DNA of 64,000 nt. Origin: Aquiflexum lacus. Its GTDB lineage: Bacteria; Bacteroidota; Bacteroidia; Cytophagales; Cyclobacteriaceae. The notes under the pieces were generated by a model. That model saw nothing but the letters and a program-made list of their open reading frames with translations, was not told the DNA's origin and searched no databases. The stretch covers positions 1 through 64,000 of the forward strand of contig NZ_JABFHF010000018.1 of NCBI RefSeq assembly GCF_015476655.1, written 5' to 3'. The first letter of the stretch is position 1. Every line of letters starts with the position of its first letter. A program made the position numbers and the translations under genes. Below are positions 43,390 to 53,600 of this stretch, piece by piece.

Positions 43390-44370
43390 ATGAAATATCT
43401 TTCAGCGCTGCTGTTCCTTTTTGCTTTTTTTAATGTCTTATTTGCCCAATCTGCCCTTCCCGATCATTTTCTTGATGGAAAGTCTGTGGTATTGATCTCC
43501 AATGCACCACAAGCGAGACCGGCAATTTCCTGGACTGTCTTAGCAGATGAGATCCATCCTGCCTTGGTAGAGGCAGGAGGAGATCCTGTTGCTTACTATG
43601 AACTTGAGGATATTGCAATTTCTGAAGATGTGCAGGCCGGATTTGCTGAAATGTTCAATAAAAGATTAATAGCAAATATTGTTATACTTACCAGAAAAGG
43701 GGATGGAAGTGTGGAGTTGAATATTGGGCCTTACACCAAAAACAGAAATATCCTTCCCACCTCGGGACTTTGGAATCTATCAGGAAATTCTCTGGATCAA
43801 CTTCAGGAGTCTTTGGTAATTTTGGGAAAAGAGCAAAGAACAAAAAACCTACTTGTGATCGAAGTTCCCGAATTTCCATCGGGAGCGACTGCTGCAGCCA
43901 ATGCACCAAAATTTATCAATAAAAACCCGTTGAACTTGGATGTCTTTAAGTTAGGCATTCCTTTATCAGGCTCATCAGGAGAAAGTGGCTTTCTGAATAC
44001 ATTTCGATATGATCTTTTAGGAAAATCAAAGGAATTGATCCTTGCCGAACAGAAAACTGAAAAGGAAGGCTTGGAGAGGTTGTTTTCAGAATTGTATCCC
44101 CATCAAATAGAGTTTCTTACAGATCCCAAAACAGACGATGAATTGATCAAAGACCGTATCCAATTTGTCTTGATGCGGATCGAAGCAAGGGAAGCTGATC
44201 TCTTACAAAATATGGGATTATCGGTTGAAAATCCTGAACTACAGAACAGGATTGTAGTAAAATATTATATTAGGTTTTTGGTCAGAAACGAATTGTACAT
44301 TGGACCTGTATGGGATGCTGATCCGGATTGGAGGGTTTCATTGGAGAATTTCCTTAAAAACCTGAAATAA
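43390..44370 (+). CDS. Secreted protein of unknown function
   Basis: 326 residues. A signal peptide (about 1-19, ending NVLFAQ) is followed by a mixed alpha/beta protein. Pieces that may be conserved are KSVVLISNAPQARPAISWTVLA cut short here as KSVVLISNAPQARP, FPSGATAAANAPKF and YIGPVWDADPDWR. I recognise no catalytic motif. It is transcribed alone; the hairpin after it has its T run on the opposite strand, so it serves mainly the convergent operon. Confidence 0.75.
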   Translation: MKYLSALLFLFAFFNVLFAQSALPDHFLDGKSVVLISNAPQARPAISWTVLADEIHPALVEAGGDPVAYYELEDIAISEDVQAGFAEMFNKRLIANIVILTRKGDGSVELNIGPYTKNRNILPTSGLWNLSGNSLDQLQESLVILGKEQRTKNLLVIEVPEFPSGATAAANAPKFINKNPLNLDVFKLGIPLSGSSGESGFLNTFRYDLLGKSKELILAEQKTEKEGLERLFSELYPHQIEFLTDPKTDDELIKDRIQFVLMRIEAREADLLQNMGLSVENPELQNRIVVKYYIRFLVRNELYIGPVWDADPDWRVSLENFLKNLK

Positions 44371-44390
44371 AAAAAGCCCATAAAGGGCTT
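44365..44390 (-). terminator. Terminator of the thioredoxin-DUF6952 unit
   Basis: AAGCCC and GGGCTT form a six-base stem around ATAAA at 44374-44390; read on the minus strand it is followed by a run of seven T. It lies about 43 bases after the DUF6952 stop and directly after the convergent secreted-protein gene. Confidence 0.75.
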
Positions 44391-44432
44391 AAAAAGGTAC
44401 GTTGGATGATAAACTACTCTCCGCTAGACTAA

Positions 44433-44690
44433 TTATTTGTCTATTGAACCCGTTACTCTTTTCATAAAAGCATTCATTGCCTCTTTTTTATCCATACCTT
44501 CTTTGATCATTTGATTGACTTCAAGTGTACCATAGAGGTTTGACAGCAATTCTCCCATCACTTCTAATTCTTCATCTTTCAATGAAGGTATTTCCGTCAT
44601 ATTTTCCAACAACTCTATAGATTCATGAACCCAATCCTCATCATTGGATTCTATGAATTTCAGGACATGCTTAATTATCGGCAATCTCAT
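44433..44690 (-). CDS. DUF6952 family protein
   Basis: 85 residues, soluble and helical, acidic. The sequence LPIIKHVLKFIESNDED and LESLE-like helices resemble DUF6952 proteins of Bacteroidota that sit next to a small thioredoxin. Its ATG lies inside the thioredoxin gene, overlapping it by 20 bases, so translation is likely coupled. A role with the thioredoxin is inferred from position only. Confidence 0.75.
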   Translation of the reverse strand: MRLPIIKHVLKFIESNDEDWVHESIELLENMTEIPSLKDEELEVMGELLSNLYGTLEVNQMIKEGMDKKEAMNAFMKRVTGSIDK

Positions 44691-44985
44691 TGATCAGTAA
44701 TTTAAGTATTTCCTCTTTATTAGTTTGATTTTGATTTACCAAAACGCCCCCTTTGAATGCTGCGAAAGTAGGTAAATTAGTTACCTGTGCTAATTTCCTT
44801 GATTCAGGAAATTTTTCGGCATCAACGTAAACAAACTTAATGTTTTCAAATTCTCCGGAAAGCCTTTTAACTTTTGGTTTCATAATTCTACAGTTTCCAC
44901 ACCAAGTGGCACCGTACTGTACCAAAACCAATTCATTATTACTGACTATCTGTTGTAAAATATCTGACTCTAATTCTTGTAACAT
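44671..44985 (-). CDS. Thioredoxin with CGNC active site
   Basis: 104 residues, normal thioredoxin size, cytoplasmic (no leader). The active site reads ATWCGNCRIMKP, with Asn instead of the usual Pro between the cysteines, and the cis-Pro loop is NLPTFAAFKGG. The Pro to Asn change should alter redox potential and may indicate a dedicated partner. Overlaps the DUF6952 gene by 20 bases. Confidence 0.9.
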   Translation of the reverse strand: MLQELESDILQQIVSNNELVLVQYGATWCGNCRIMKPKVKRLSGEFENIKFVYVDAEKFPESRKLAQVTNLPTFAAFKGGVLVNQNQTNKEEILKLLINEIADN

Positions 44986-45065
44986 TCTCTTTCTATTAAA
45001 TCTCCCATAAAGGTACGCCTAGATTAATTCAGTAACCAATTGAATAAATCTATCTGCCATTGTGA

Positions 45066-45635
45066 TTAATAAATATCAGGATTCACAAAAGGAATCAAAG
45101 CTAAAACTACAGCTTGCTGATAATAGTTTTTTCTATCTAAAATCCCATTGGTAAGGATACCTACGGCACCTTCTCCTTCTTTTGAGTTTTCTTTCTGGAA
45201 AAATTTGTCATCTGCTTCTCCTAGTTCCATACCTTTTCGCACGAGTTTGGCCACTTCCTGAGGAAGGAAAAAAACAGAGGTTTTCGCTTTACCAATTTTT
45301 CCATCCCTGTCAAGTACAACTGCCCAGGCAAATGCCATCATTTCACCATTAAAATCCGCAACACCACCTTCGACACCAACCCAGAAATCTGCTTCCGGAA
45401 ATATCATTTTGGAATTTTTGGCCCTGTTCATGGCACCTTTGAAGGTCTGTTCATCTCCAATTGGCTGGGACGCTATATCTGAGGAAACATTTAATCCTTC
45501 GACTAAATAAGCCCCCTCAAACATCAGATGGAAAGCTGATTCTGTACAATTGATCTTAACTGGATTTCTGCTGCCAACAATAACTAAATTCTGACGCTCT
45601 TGGTCTTTAATATTCTTTCGCTTCGGAAAAATCAT
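45066..45635 (-). CDS. yjjX: Inosine/xanthosine triphosphatase (YjjX/DUF84 family)
   Basis: 189 residues. A house-cleaning enzyme that hydrolyses non-canonical purine nucleoside triphosphates such as ITP and XTP. The family motifs are VIVGSRNPVKINCTESAF (substrate loop), QPIGDEQTFKGAMNRAKN, and DFWVGVEGGVADF with catalytic acidic residues. The first 15 residues are basic and may be a leader extension; a later start is possible. Cytoplasmic. About 67 bases downstream of yebC on the same strand. Confidence 0.9.
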   Translation of the reverse strand: MIFPKRKNIKDQERQNLVIVGSRNPVKINCTESAFHLMFEGAYLVEGLNVSSDIASQPIGDEQTFKGAMNRAKNSKMIFPEADFWVGVEGGVADFNGEMMAFAWAVVLDRDGKIGKAKTSVFFLPQEVAKLVRKGMELGEADDKFFQKENSKEGEGAVGILTNGILDRKNYYQQAVVLALIPFVNPDIY

Positions 45636-45702
45636 GATATTTGGTTAACGATAAATACTGATAAAGATAATTAAATCTTTAGATAGGTTTGATTGGATAT
45701 AA

Positions 45703-46410
45703 TTATGCTACATTGGTAAAGACCTGATTGACGTCATCATCTTCCTCAAGTCTTTCAATTAATTTATTAATTTCTTCTTCATGTTCTTCGGAAAGTTCCA
45801 CTGTCGTGGCGGGGAACCACTGAAAATCGGCATTAATGATTTCAATGTGTTTTTCTTCCAGTGCACTCTGCATTTTTCCAAAGTCTTCAAAGGCGGTATA
45901 AACAAAAATTTCACCTTCATTTTCTGCAATCTCATCCAAGCCGTAATCTATGAGTTCAAGTTCAAGTTCTTCCATATCCAAGTCAGCTTGGGCAAATCGG
46001 AAAACAGCCTTTTTGTCAAACATAAAGCTTACCGAACCTGATGTACCCAAAGATCCGCTGGATTTGGTAAAATAACTCCTGATATTGGCTACTGTTCTAT
46101 TGATATTATCTGTTGAAGTTTCAATAATGACTGCTACTCCATAAGGACCATAGCCTTCATAAACTATTTCTTCATAGTCTTTTTCGTCTTTGTTGGAGGC
46201 TCTTTTGATGGCTGCTTCGATCCGATCTTTTGGCATGGAAGCACCTTTGGCATTTTGAATAATGGTTCTCAGTCTTGAATTATTTGACGGGTCAGGACCA
46301 CCGGCCTTGACGGCCATGACTATTTCTTTGCCCAGTCTCGTAAAGACTTTTGACATTTGGCTCCAACGCTTAAATTTTCTTTCTTTTCGGAATTCAAATG
46401 CTCTTCCCAT
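45703..46410 (-). CDS. yebC: YebC/PmpR family DNA-binding or translation-associated protein
   Basis: 235 residues in three domains. The N-terminal segment GRAFEFRKERKFKRWSQM and KAGGPDPSNNSRLRTIIQ with MPKDRIEAAIKRA are diagnostic, as is YEGYGPYGVAVIIE. The family has been described as transcriptional regulators and, more recently, as factors that help ribosomes at proline stretches. The N-terminus here, GRAFEF rather than AGHSKW, is that of the TACO1-like Bacteroidota subgroup. Confidence 0.94.
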   Translation of the reverse strand: MGRAFEFRKERKFKRWSQMSKVFTRLGKEIVMAVKAGGPDPSNNSRLRTIIQNAKGASMPKDRIEAAIKRASNKDEKDYEEIVYEGYGPYGVAVIIETSTDNINRTVANIRSYFTKSSGSLGTSGSVSFMFDKKAVFRFAQADLDMEELELELIDYGLDEIAENEGEIFVYTAFEDFGKMQSALEEKHIEIINADFQWFPATTVELSEEHEEEINKLIERLEEDDDVNQVFTNVA

Positions 46411-46563
46411 TGCTATTCATTTTTAAAGGTGGGTAAAATTAATAAATCTTTTCAAATGGCCTAAAATGAACTCTTTTCAAACCAAACAATTCTACCACAA
46501 AAGCCCGGGATTTGCGAAAAATTGATAGATTTACAATAGTTTTAATTTAAATAAATTTTTAGA

Positions 46564-47907
46564 ATGACAGTTTCTGAAATCCAATCTATACCTAACATTC
46601 CAAATCCAAACTATAAAAGAATTGTAATTGTCGGGGCAGGCTTTGCTGGTCTAAAATTGGCACAAAAACTTGCGCATTCTGATTTTCAGGTGGTTGTTTT
46701 GGATAAAAACAATTATCACATGTTTCAGCCCTTGCTGTATCAGGTAGCCACCGCAGCATTATCCCCAAGTGCAGTTTCTTTTCCTTTGAGAAGACTTTTT
46801 CACAAAACCGATAATATTGTGTTCAGGATGGCTGTAGTAAAAGAAGTGGATAAGAAAAACAAGCAGCTGTACACCAATTTGGGTTCACTTTCGTATGATT
46901 ACCTTGTTTTATCCCAAGGAGCAAACACCAACTATTTTGGGAATGCGAATATTCAAAAATTCTGTGCTCCAATGAAATCCACCTCCGAAGCACTTTATAT
47001 TAGAAATAAAATTATTTCCAATTATGAGAGGGCTGTAAACCTTTCAAATGAAGAGGACAGAAAACCAATCATGAATGTGGTTATAGTCGGGGGAGGGGCT
47101 ACTGGAGTAGAACTTGCCGGGTCTATAGCAGAACTCAGAAACAAAGTCCTACCAAGAGATTACCCTCAGCTTAGCTTCAAGAATATGAGGGTAATTTTGA
47201 TTGAGGCCGGAGGCTCATTATTAGGGGGATTGTTGCCCAAATCGAGGGAAAAGGCGCTGGAATATCTTCGAAATCTTGGAGTTGAAGTCATGCTCAATAC
47301 CATGGTGGAAGATTATGATGGGCTAACGGTTAAATTAAAAGATAAAGAATCCATAAACACCTTAACATTGTTATGGGCGGCAGGAATTAAGGCCAATTCT
47401 CTGATAGGTGTTGAGAAAGAACAAAGAGCACCAAATGGAAGACTTTTGGTGGATGAGTTCAATCGGTTAGTTCAAGAAAAAGATATTTTCGTTTTAGGTG
47501 ACCAATGTTTGCAAACTGAGGAAAAATTTCCAAATGGTCATCCCCAAGTAGCCCAAGTAGCCATTCAACAGGCAGCTAATCTTGCAAAGAATTTCAAAGC
47601 AGAATTAAACAACAAGGATTGGAAACCTTTTAGGTACAAAGACCTCGGTTCTATGGCCACTGTAGGTAAATCAATGGCGGTCGTAGATTTACCCTTTGTC
47701 AGTTTTCATGGGTTTTTCGCTTGGTTTGTTTGGTTATTTGTACACCTAATGGCTATTTTGGGTGTAAAAAACAAACTTATGGTTTTCCTGACTTGGTCTT
47801 GGAAGTACCTGTCCTTTGATCCCAGTCTTAGGCTTTTGATCCGACCTAGATATGTCAAAGAATTCAAAAGACAGTGGATGTTGGAAGAAAAAGACTATGA
47901 GGACTGA
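46564..47907 (+). CDS. ndh: Type II NADH dehydrogenase
   Basis: 447 residues. A membrane-associated, non-proton-pumping NADH:quinone oxidoreductase. FAD-binding motif IVIVGAGFAGLKLAQKL at the N-terminus, YHMFQPLLYQVATAALSP near the quinone site, and the NADH-binding motif VVIVGGGATGVELAGS (about residue 175). The C-terminal region (about 375-420) has two amphipathic or hydrophobic segments suited to membrane attachment. Single gene; its stop lies two bases from that of the convergent cyclotransferase-like gene. Confidence 0.93.
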   Translation: MTVSEIQSIPNIPNPNYKRIVIVGAGFAGLKLAQKLAHSDFQVVVLDKNNYHMFQPLLYQVATAALSPSAVSFPLRRLFHKTDNIVFRMAVVKEVDKKNKQLYTNLGSLSYDYLVLSQGANTNYFGNANIQKFCAPMKSTSEALYIRNKIISNYERAVNLSNEEDRKPIMNVVIVGGGATGVELAGSIAELRNKVLPRDYPQLSFKNMRVILIEAGGSLLGGLLPKSREKALEYLRNLGVEVMLNTMVEDYDGLTVKLKDKESINTLTLLWAAGIKANSLIGVEKEQRAPNGRLLVDEFNRLVQEKDIFVLGDQCLQTEEKFPNGHPQVAQVAIQQAANLAKNFKAELNNKDWKPFRYKDLGSMATVGKSMAVVDLPFVSFHGFFAWFVWLFVHLMAILGVKNKLMVFLTWSWKYLSFDPSLRLLIRPRYVKEFKRQWMLEEKDYED

Positions 47908-47909
47908 AA

Positions 47910-48356
47910 TTAAACTTTTCCCACTCGATTGATGATCTGAGCCAAATAGCCATTTGGAAGATTATGCTCTTTGCCTCCTAGAATGATGGTCTGCCAATAA
48001 TCTTCCTTTGGAAATATCCCTATTTCAGTTTTGGTAGACAAGAAGGTGTAAGCCTCAATCTTGCCATTTTTAATAAATATTTCTTTTTTAACAAAATCAT
48101 ATCCTGGTTCAGAGGTCAGGAAATGATCAAAATTTTCCGAGCTGATTTCATAAATCACACCATATACTGATTCATTTTGACTAGGTACGATGTTGGCCCT
48201 TGCTGAACCATCATCATTCAAATGATTGAATCTAAATCCAAAATGCGGCAGTACGCCTACTGCGGTTTTCTCAGCTTTAAATTTAAGTCGACTATCCAAA
48301 GTTGCTTGATGCAGATTACTGGCATAGCCGAAATAGTAAAATTTTTCCATAGCCAT
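47910..48356 (-). CDS. Gamma-glutamylcyclotransferase-like protein
   Basis: 148 residues, GGCT fold. The substrate loop YFGYASNL and the catalytic Glu in LTSEPGYDFV are present. Enzymes of this fold release 5-oxoproline from gamma-glutamyl amino acids or amines. The preferred substrate is unknown. A start at the third codon (second Met) is equally possible. No partner genes. Confidence 0.88.
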   Translation of the reverse strand: MAMEKFYYFGYASNLHQATLDSRLKFKAEKTAVGVLPHFGFRFNHLNDDGSARANIVPSQNESVYGVIYEISSENFDHFLTSEPGYDFVKKEIFIKNGKIEAYTFLSTKTEIGIFPKEDYWQTIILGGKEHNLPNGYLAQIINRVGKV

Positions 48357-48555
48357 ATTTAAACATAATTGGTTAAAGTCGCCATCATTATTTTAAGATT
48401 CATTAACATTTTATTCATGACCCTTGCTTAAACCTTCGATAAAAGACTCTGTCTAATCAACAATAACTCAGCAAGGAGAAGATGAATACCCGGGAAAATT
48501 CACAAATCGATCTGCTGAATTATAAGATTAATTTAAAACAGAAAAAGATAAAACC

Positions 48556-49011
48556 ATGAAAAAGCTAATATTAATTGCCACAATTTTCTCTTTGACATTT
48601 GCCAATGCATCTGCACAAAGGGGCCAACAAAGAGAGGCTTCCACTCCCGAACAAAGGGCTGAAAAAGCCACGGACCGAATGTCAGAAGAATTGGAACTGA
48701 CTGAAACACAAAAAGAGCAGGTTTACCAGATCAACTTGGAAAACGCCCAAAAAAGGCAGGTTGAAATGGAAGCTATGAGGGCTGAACGAGAAGCCAAACG
48801 AACTGAAATGCAAGAATCGAGAAAAGCTCAAAATGAGCAAATCGAATCAATCCTGACACCTGAACAAAAAACCAAATGGTCGGAATTGAAAGAATCCAAT
48901 GGAGAAAAAGGGCAACAAATGCATAAAAGAGAAAATCAGAGAAGGGGCACTAAGAATGGAAAAGGCGGATTCAGAGGAGGAAGAGGAACCGGTGCATCAG
49001 CAAATAAATAG
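48556..49011 (+). CDS. Exported DUF4890/Spy-like protein
   Basis: 151 residues. The signal peptide ends FANASAQ. The mature protein is helical, very rich in Gln, Glu, Arg and Lys, with two LTxxQ-like motifs (ELTETQKEQV and ILTPEQKTKW), as in the periplasmic chaperones Spy and CpxP. The tail is Gly- and Arg-rich (GGFRGGRGTG). Role in envelope stress is inferred from fold similarity. Followed by a strong terminator. Confidence 0.85.
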   Translation: MKKLILIATIFSLTFANASAQRGQQREASTPEQRAEKATDRMSEELELTETQKEQVYQINLENAQKRQVEMEAMRAEREAKRTEMQESRKAQNEQIESILTPEQKTKWSELKESNGEKGQQMHKRENQRRGTKNGKGGFRGGRGTGASANK

Positions 49012-49046
49012 AATTTCATAGACGAAGGTTGGTTAATTTTGAAAAC

Positions 49047-49077
49047 AAAAGAGCAGGTCATTGACCTGCTCTTTTTT
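49047..49077 (+). terminator. Strong Rho-independent terminator
   Basis: AAAAGAGCAGGTC and GACCTGCTCTTTT pair perfectly around ATT, ending in a run of six T. It closes the DUF4890 transcript and is symmetrical enough to work for gltD on the other strand, whose stop is at 49167. Confidence 0.9.
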
Positions 49078-49166
49078 GCTGAAGCTTTTCCTAAAATCAG
49101 GGAACAACTTCTCAATAAACTAAACTTACTACGCTTACTTTTTATCTTAGGTTTATTTATCGAAAT

Positions 49167-50642
49167 TTATTCTGACAGCATCTCTTCTTCCACTTCATAA
49201 TATCCTTCATCTTTTCTTGGTAAAAATGAAGTCCCTTGAAGATACTCATCCACACGTACGGCAGCTTCTCTACCTTCAGAAATAGCCCATACTACAAGTG
49301 ATTGGCCTCTCCGCATATCTCCTGCAAGAAAAACCTTCTTATTTGTACTTTGGTATTCTTTGGATTTAGGCAGGCTGTTTTCCAAGATCTGTACACCAAA
49401 AGCCTCCAATAATCCATTTTTAGCAGGTCCAGTATAACCTATGGCCAAGAATGCAAGGTCACATGGTAAGGTTCTTTGGGTTCCGGGAACTTCCACAAAC
49501 TGCATCCTGCCATTTTCTTCTTTCCATTCCAAATCTACCAAAACCAATCCTGTGACCTCACCATTTTCGTTGCCGATAAATTCTTTGGTCAGTATAGAGA
49601 AAACCCTTTCCGCTCCTTCTTCATGAGAACTAGAAGTTTTCAACGTCATCGGCCATTCTGGCCATGGATTCAGGATAGTCCTTTGTTTTGGTGGTTTTGG
49701 TAATAACTCCAATTGCGTAATTGAAGCAGCACCATGCCTATTGGAGGTTCCAATACAATCTGAACCTGTATCTCCACCGCCGATGACGATTACATGTTTG
49801 CCTTCTGCCGAAATGGGATTTTCCTGTAGCTCGCCACCCACTACCTGATTCTGTTTTCCCAAAAACTCCATTGCAAAATGGACTCCTTTAAGATCTGCCC
49901 CCTTTATTTTAAGTTCTCGGGGGTGTTGGGCACCTGTTGCCAAAATAACAGCATCAAAATTCCTTAGGATATTGTCCGCTTTGATATTGAAACCCACATC
50001 AGTATTGGTACTGAATATGACCCCTTCTTTTTCCATCACCGCTACTCTTCTGTCAATTACCCATTTTTCCATTTTGAAGTCGGGGATGCCATAGCGTAAT
50101 AGTCCACCCACTTTGTGGTCCTTTTCAAATACTGTCACTTCATGACCCGCCTGATTGAGTTGATCGGCAGCAGCCAATCCTGCAGGTCCTGAACCGATCA
50201 CTGCTACTGTTTTTCCTGTTCTTGATTTTGGAGGTTTTGGTACCACAAACCCCATCTCATAGGCTTTCTCAGCAATATTTTTCTCTATCAGTTCAATGGC
50301 TACAGGGTCTTTATTGATTCCCAAAACACAAGAGGCCTCACAAGGGGCAGGACAAATTCTTCCCGTAAATTCAGGGAAATTATTGGTGCTCCTTAAGATA
50401 TGGAAAGCCTCTTCCCATTCATTTCTGTAAACCGCATCATTGAAATCGGGGATCACATTGCCAAGGGGACACCCTTGATGACAGAATGGAATCCCACAAT
50501 CCATACACCTTGCAGCCTGTTGATTCAGTTTTTCTCCATCAAACGGCTTATATATTTCTTTGTAATCGTTAGTTCTTTCTTCAGGAGTCCTTGTTTCGGG
50601 CAGCTCCCTTTTGAATACTATAAATCCTTCTTTCGCTCCCAT
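49167..50642 (-). CDS. gltD: Glutamate synthase small subunit
   Basis: 491 residues. It takes electrons from NAD(P)H through FAD and passes them to the large subunit. The N-terminal 4Fe-4S-type cysteines (ARCMDCGIPFCHQGCPLGN and GRICPAPCEASCVLG) are followed by two nucleotide-binding folds, VAVIGSGPAGLAAADQL and VIVIGGGDTGSDCIG. The ATG is one base after the gltB stop, so the subunits are translationally coupled. Cytoplasmic. Confidence 0.97.
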   Translation of the reverse strand: MGAKEGFIVFKRELPETRTPEERTNDYKEIYKPFDGEKLNQQAARCMDCGIPFCHQGCPLGNVIPDFNDAVYRNEWEEAFHILRSTNNFPEFTGRICPAPCEASCVLGINKDPVAIELIEKNIAEKAYEMGFVVPKPPKSRTGKTVAVIGSGPAGLAAADQLNQAGHEVTVFEKDHKVGGLLRYGIPDFKMEKWVIDRRVAVMEKEGVIFSTNTDVGFNIKADNILRNFDAVILATGAQHPRELKIKGADLKGVHFAMEFLGKQNQVVGGELQENPISAEGKHVIVIGGGDTGSDCIGTSNRHGAASITQLELLPKPPKQRTILNPWPEWPMTLKTSSSHEEGAERVFSILTKEFIGNENGEVTGLVLVDLEWKEENGRMQFVEVPGTQRTLPCDLAFLAIGYTGPAKNGLLEAFGVQILENSLPKSKEYQSTNKKVFLAGDMRRGQSLVVWAISEGREAAVRVDEYLQGTSFLPRKDEGYYEVEEEMLSE

Positions 50643-50643
50643 C

Positions 50644-53600
50644 TTACACTAATGTTGTTGTGTTTTCCAATGCTTTTTTTCTCAATACTTCTTTGTAATC
50701 CCTTGGAATCACTTTGATAAACCGCTCTCGGTATTCATCCCAATTGTCCAAATATTCACCGGCCAATTGGCTATTTGTCAACTCTCTGTGGTCTTTTAAA
50801 TGATCTTTGATGGTGACAAAATCGTCTTCATTCAAAGGATCCAAATCCACCATTTCCTGATTGATCAAATAAATATAGTCTTTGAGGATATAGGCAATTC
50901 CTCCACTCATTCCTGCTGCGAAATTTCTACCTATTTCTCCCAAATTGATGACAAGACCTCCTGTCATGTATTCACATCCATGGTCTCCAATACCTTCAAC
51001 TACTGTTTTGACTCCTGAGTTTCTTACACAGAACCTTTCTCCGCCTTTACCATTGATGAAGGCTTGGCCTGAAGTAGCGCCATAAAAAGCAACATTTCCG
51101 ATGATGATATTATCATGTGCTACAAAATTTGAATTCCTACTCGGGTAAACGATTAATTTTCCTCCCGAAAGCCCTTTGCCAAAATAGTCATTGGACTCTC
51201 CTTCCAGCTCAAAGGTTACACCCTTGGTAAGAAATCCTCCAAAAGTCTGACCGGCGGAACCGCTAAATTTATATTGGATAGTGTCGTCCGGTAGTCCTGG
51301 ACTACCGTAAATTTTGGAGATTTCATTGGACAACATGGCACCTACAGTCCTGTCGGTATTTTTGATTTTAAAGCTTCCACTCACATGATTGGCTTGTTCC
51401 AAAGCGGGAATTGCTTCTTTGATCAGTTTCCTGTCAAGGACCTTTTTTAATTCAAATTCTTGGTCAATCTGCTTATGTATACCCACGTGGTCAGGAACCT
51501 CCACTTTATGGAATATCGGACTCAGATCCACTTTGTCCCATTTCCAATGGTTCATGTTTCCGGTTGCCTTGAGTACATCACTCTGTCCCACCATCTCGTC
51601 AATACTGTAAAAACCAAGTGAAGCCATGATCTCTCTTAGGTCTTGTGCGAGGAACATAAAATAATTGACAACGTGGTCAGGATCTCCGGTAAATAGTTTT
51701 CTCAGTTCAGGATTTTGGGTAGCAATACCCACAGGGCATGTGTTCAAATGGCACTTCCTCATCATGATACAGCCTTCCACTACCAAGGCACCGGTAGAAA
51801 TGCCCCATTCTTCAGCACCCAATAGGGTGGCAATGGCAATATCCCTTCCCGTTCTCAGTTGTCCATCTGTTTGAAGGACCACCCTGCTTCTCAAATTATT
51901 TTTGACCAAGGTCTGATGTGCTTCCGAAAGTCCAAGCTCCCATGGTAATCCCGCATGTCTGATTGAACTTAGGGGAGAAGCACCGGTACCTCCATCTGCA
52001 CCTGAAATCAGGATTACATCTGATTGTGCTTTTGCCACTCCGGCAGCCACTGTACCCACTCCTGCTTGAGATACCAATTTCACATTGATTCTCGCTTTTC
52101 TGTTTGCATTTTTCAAATCATAGATCAGCTGAGCAAGATCTTCTATGGAATAAATATCATGGTGTGGCGGCGGAGAAATCAATCCAACGCCCGGGGTTGA
52201 ATGCCTAACCCTTCCAATCCAATCATCGACTTTATGCCCGGGTAGCTGTCCACCTTCTCCAGGTTTGGCTCCTTGGGCCATTTTGATCTGTAATTCTTCG
52301 GCATTGGTGAGATAATTACTGGTAACGCCAAATCGACCGGATGCGACCTGTTTGATGGCCGATCTTTCCCAATCTCCGTTATCTTTTTTTTCAAAACGAA
52401 TTTCATCTTCTCCGCCTTCTCCACTGTTGCTCTTAGCCCCAATTCGGTTCATGGCAATGGCTAGGGTGCTGTGGGCCTCATGTGATATTGAGCCAAAGGA
52501 CATTGCTCCTGTGGCAAATCTCTTCATAATGGACTCAACTGACTCCACTTCTTCCAAGGGAATGGATATTCTCTTTTTGAATTCAAAAAGCCCCCTTAAT
52601 GTCAGGGCATCTTTGGTCTGCTCATTGATTTTTTGGGCAAACTTTTTATATAAAGCATAGTCATTGAGACGGGTGGATTTTTGTAATAAATGGATGGTTT
52701 CAGGATTAAATAAATGTTTCTCTCCCCTTCTTTTCCATTGGTACACACCTCCTGCTTCCAAAATTGGACTTTCGGTATGGTAGGCAGCGTGGTGCCTGAT
52801 CAATACTTCTTCGGCCAGTTCATCAAATGAAATACCACTGATTCTGCTTACTGTTCCTCTAAAGCATCTGTCAATTACCTCAGGCCCTAAGCCAATTGCT
52901 TCAAAAATCTGTGCACCTTGATAAGATTGTAGCGTACTGATTCCCATTTTGGACAACACTTTCAACAAACCTTTACCGATAGCAGTCTGATAATTTTGAA
53001 ATAATTGCTTTTGACTCAATTCTTTTCCAAATGCACCTTTTTCATTAAGGTGTAAAAGTGTTTCCAAAGCCATATAAGGATTGATGGCAGAAGCACCATA
53101 ACCAATGACTGTGGCAAAATGATGGGTTTCACGGATATCTCCTGCTTCAACCACCAAACCTGCCCTGGTCCTTAATTTCTTTTTGACCAAGTGGTGATGT
53201 ACCGCACCTATTGCTAAAAGAGAGGGTATTGGTGCCTTTGACTCAGAACTATTTCTGTCTGATATGATAATCACATTTTTTCCGGCATAAATGGCCCCTT
53301 CTGCTTCCCTGCATAATTGATTTAAGGCTTCAAGTAAACTTCCGGGTTTGTGATTTGCCTCAAAATGAGCATATAAAGTGACAGACCTGTAGCCCTCATC
53401 CTCCAGGTTTTTGATTTTTTCCAAATCATGGTTCAATAATACCGGCTGGGAAATATGGATTTGTCTTGAATGTCGCGGACTCTCTGCCAAGATATTATGA
53501 CTTTCCCCAATTCTGGTAAATAGGGACATAACAAGTCTTTCCCTGATAGGATCGATTGGTGGATTGCTAACCTGTGCAAACAGCTGTTTGAAGTAATTGG

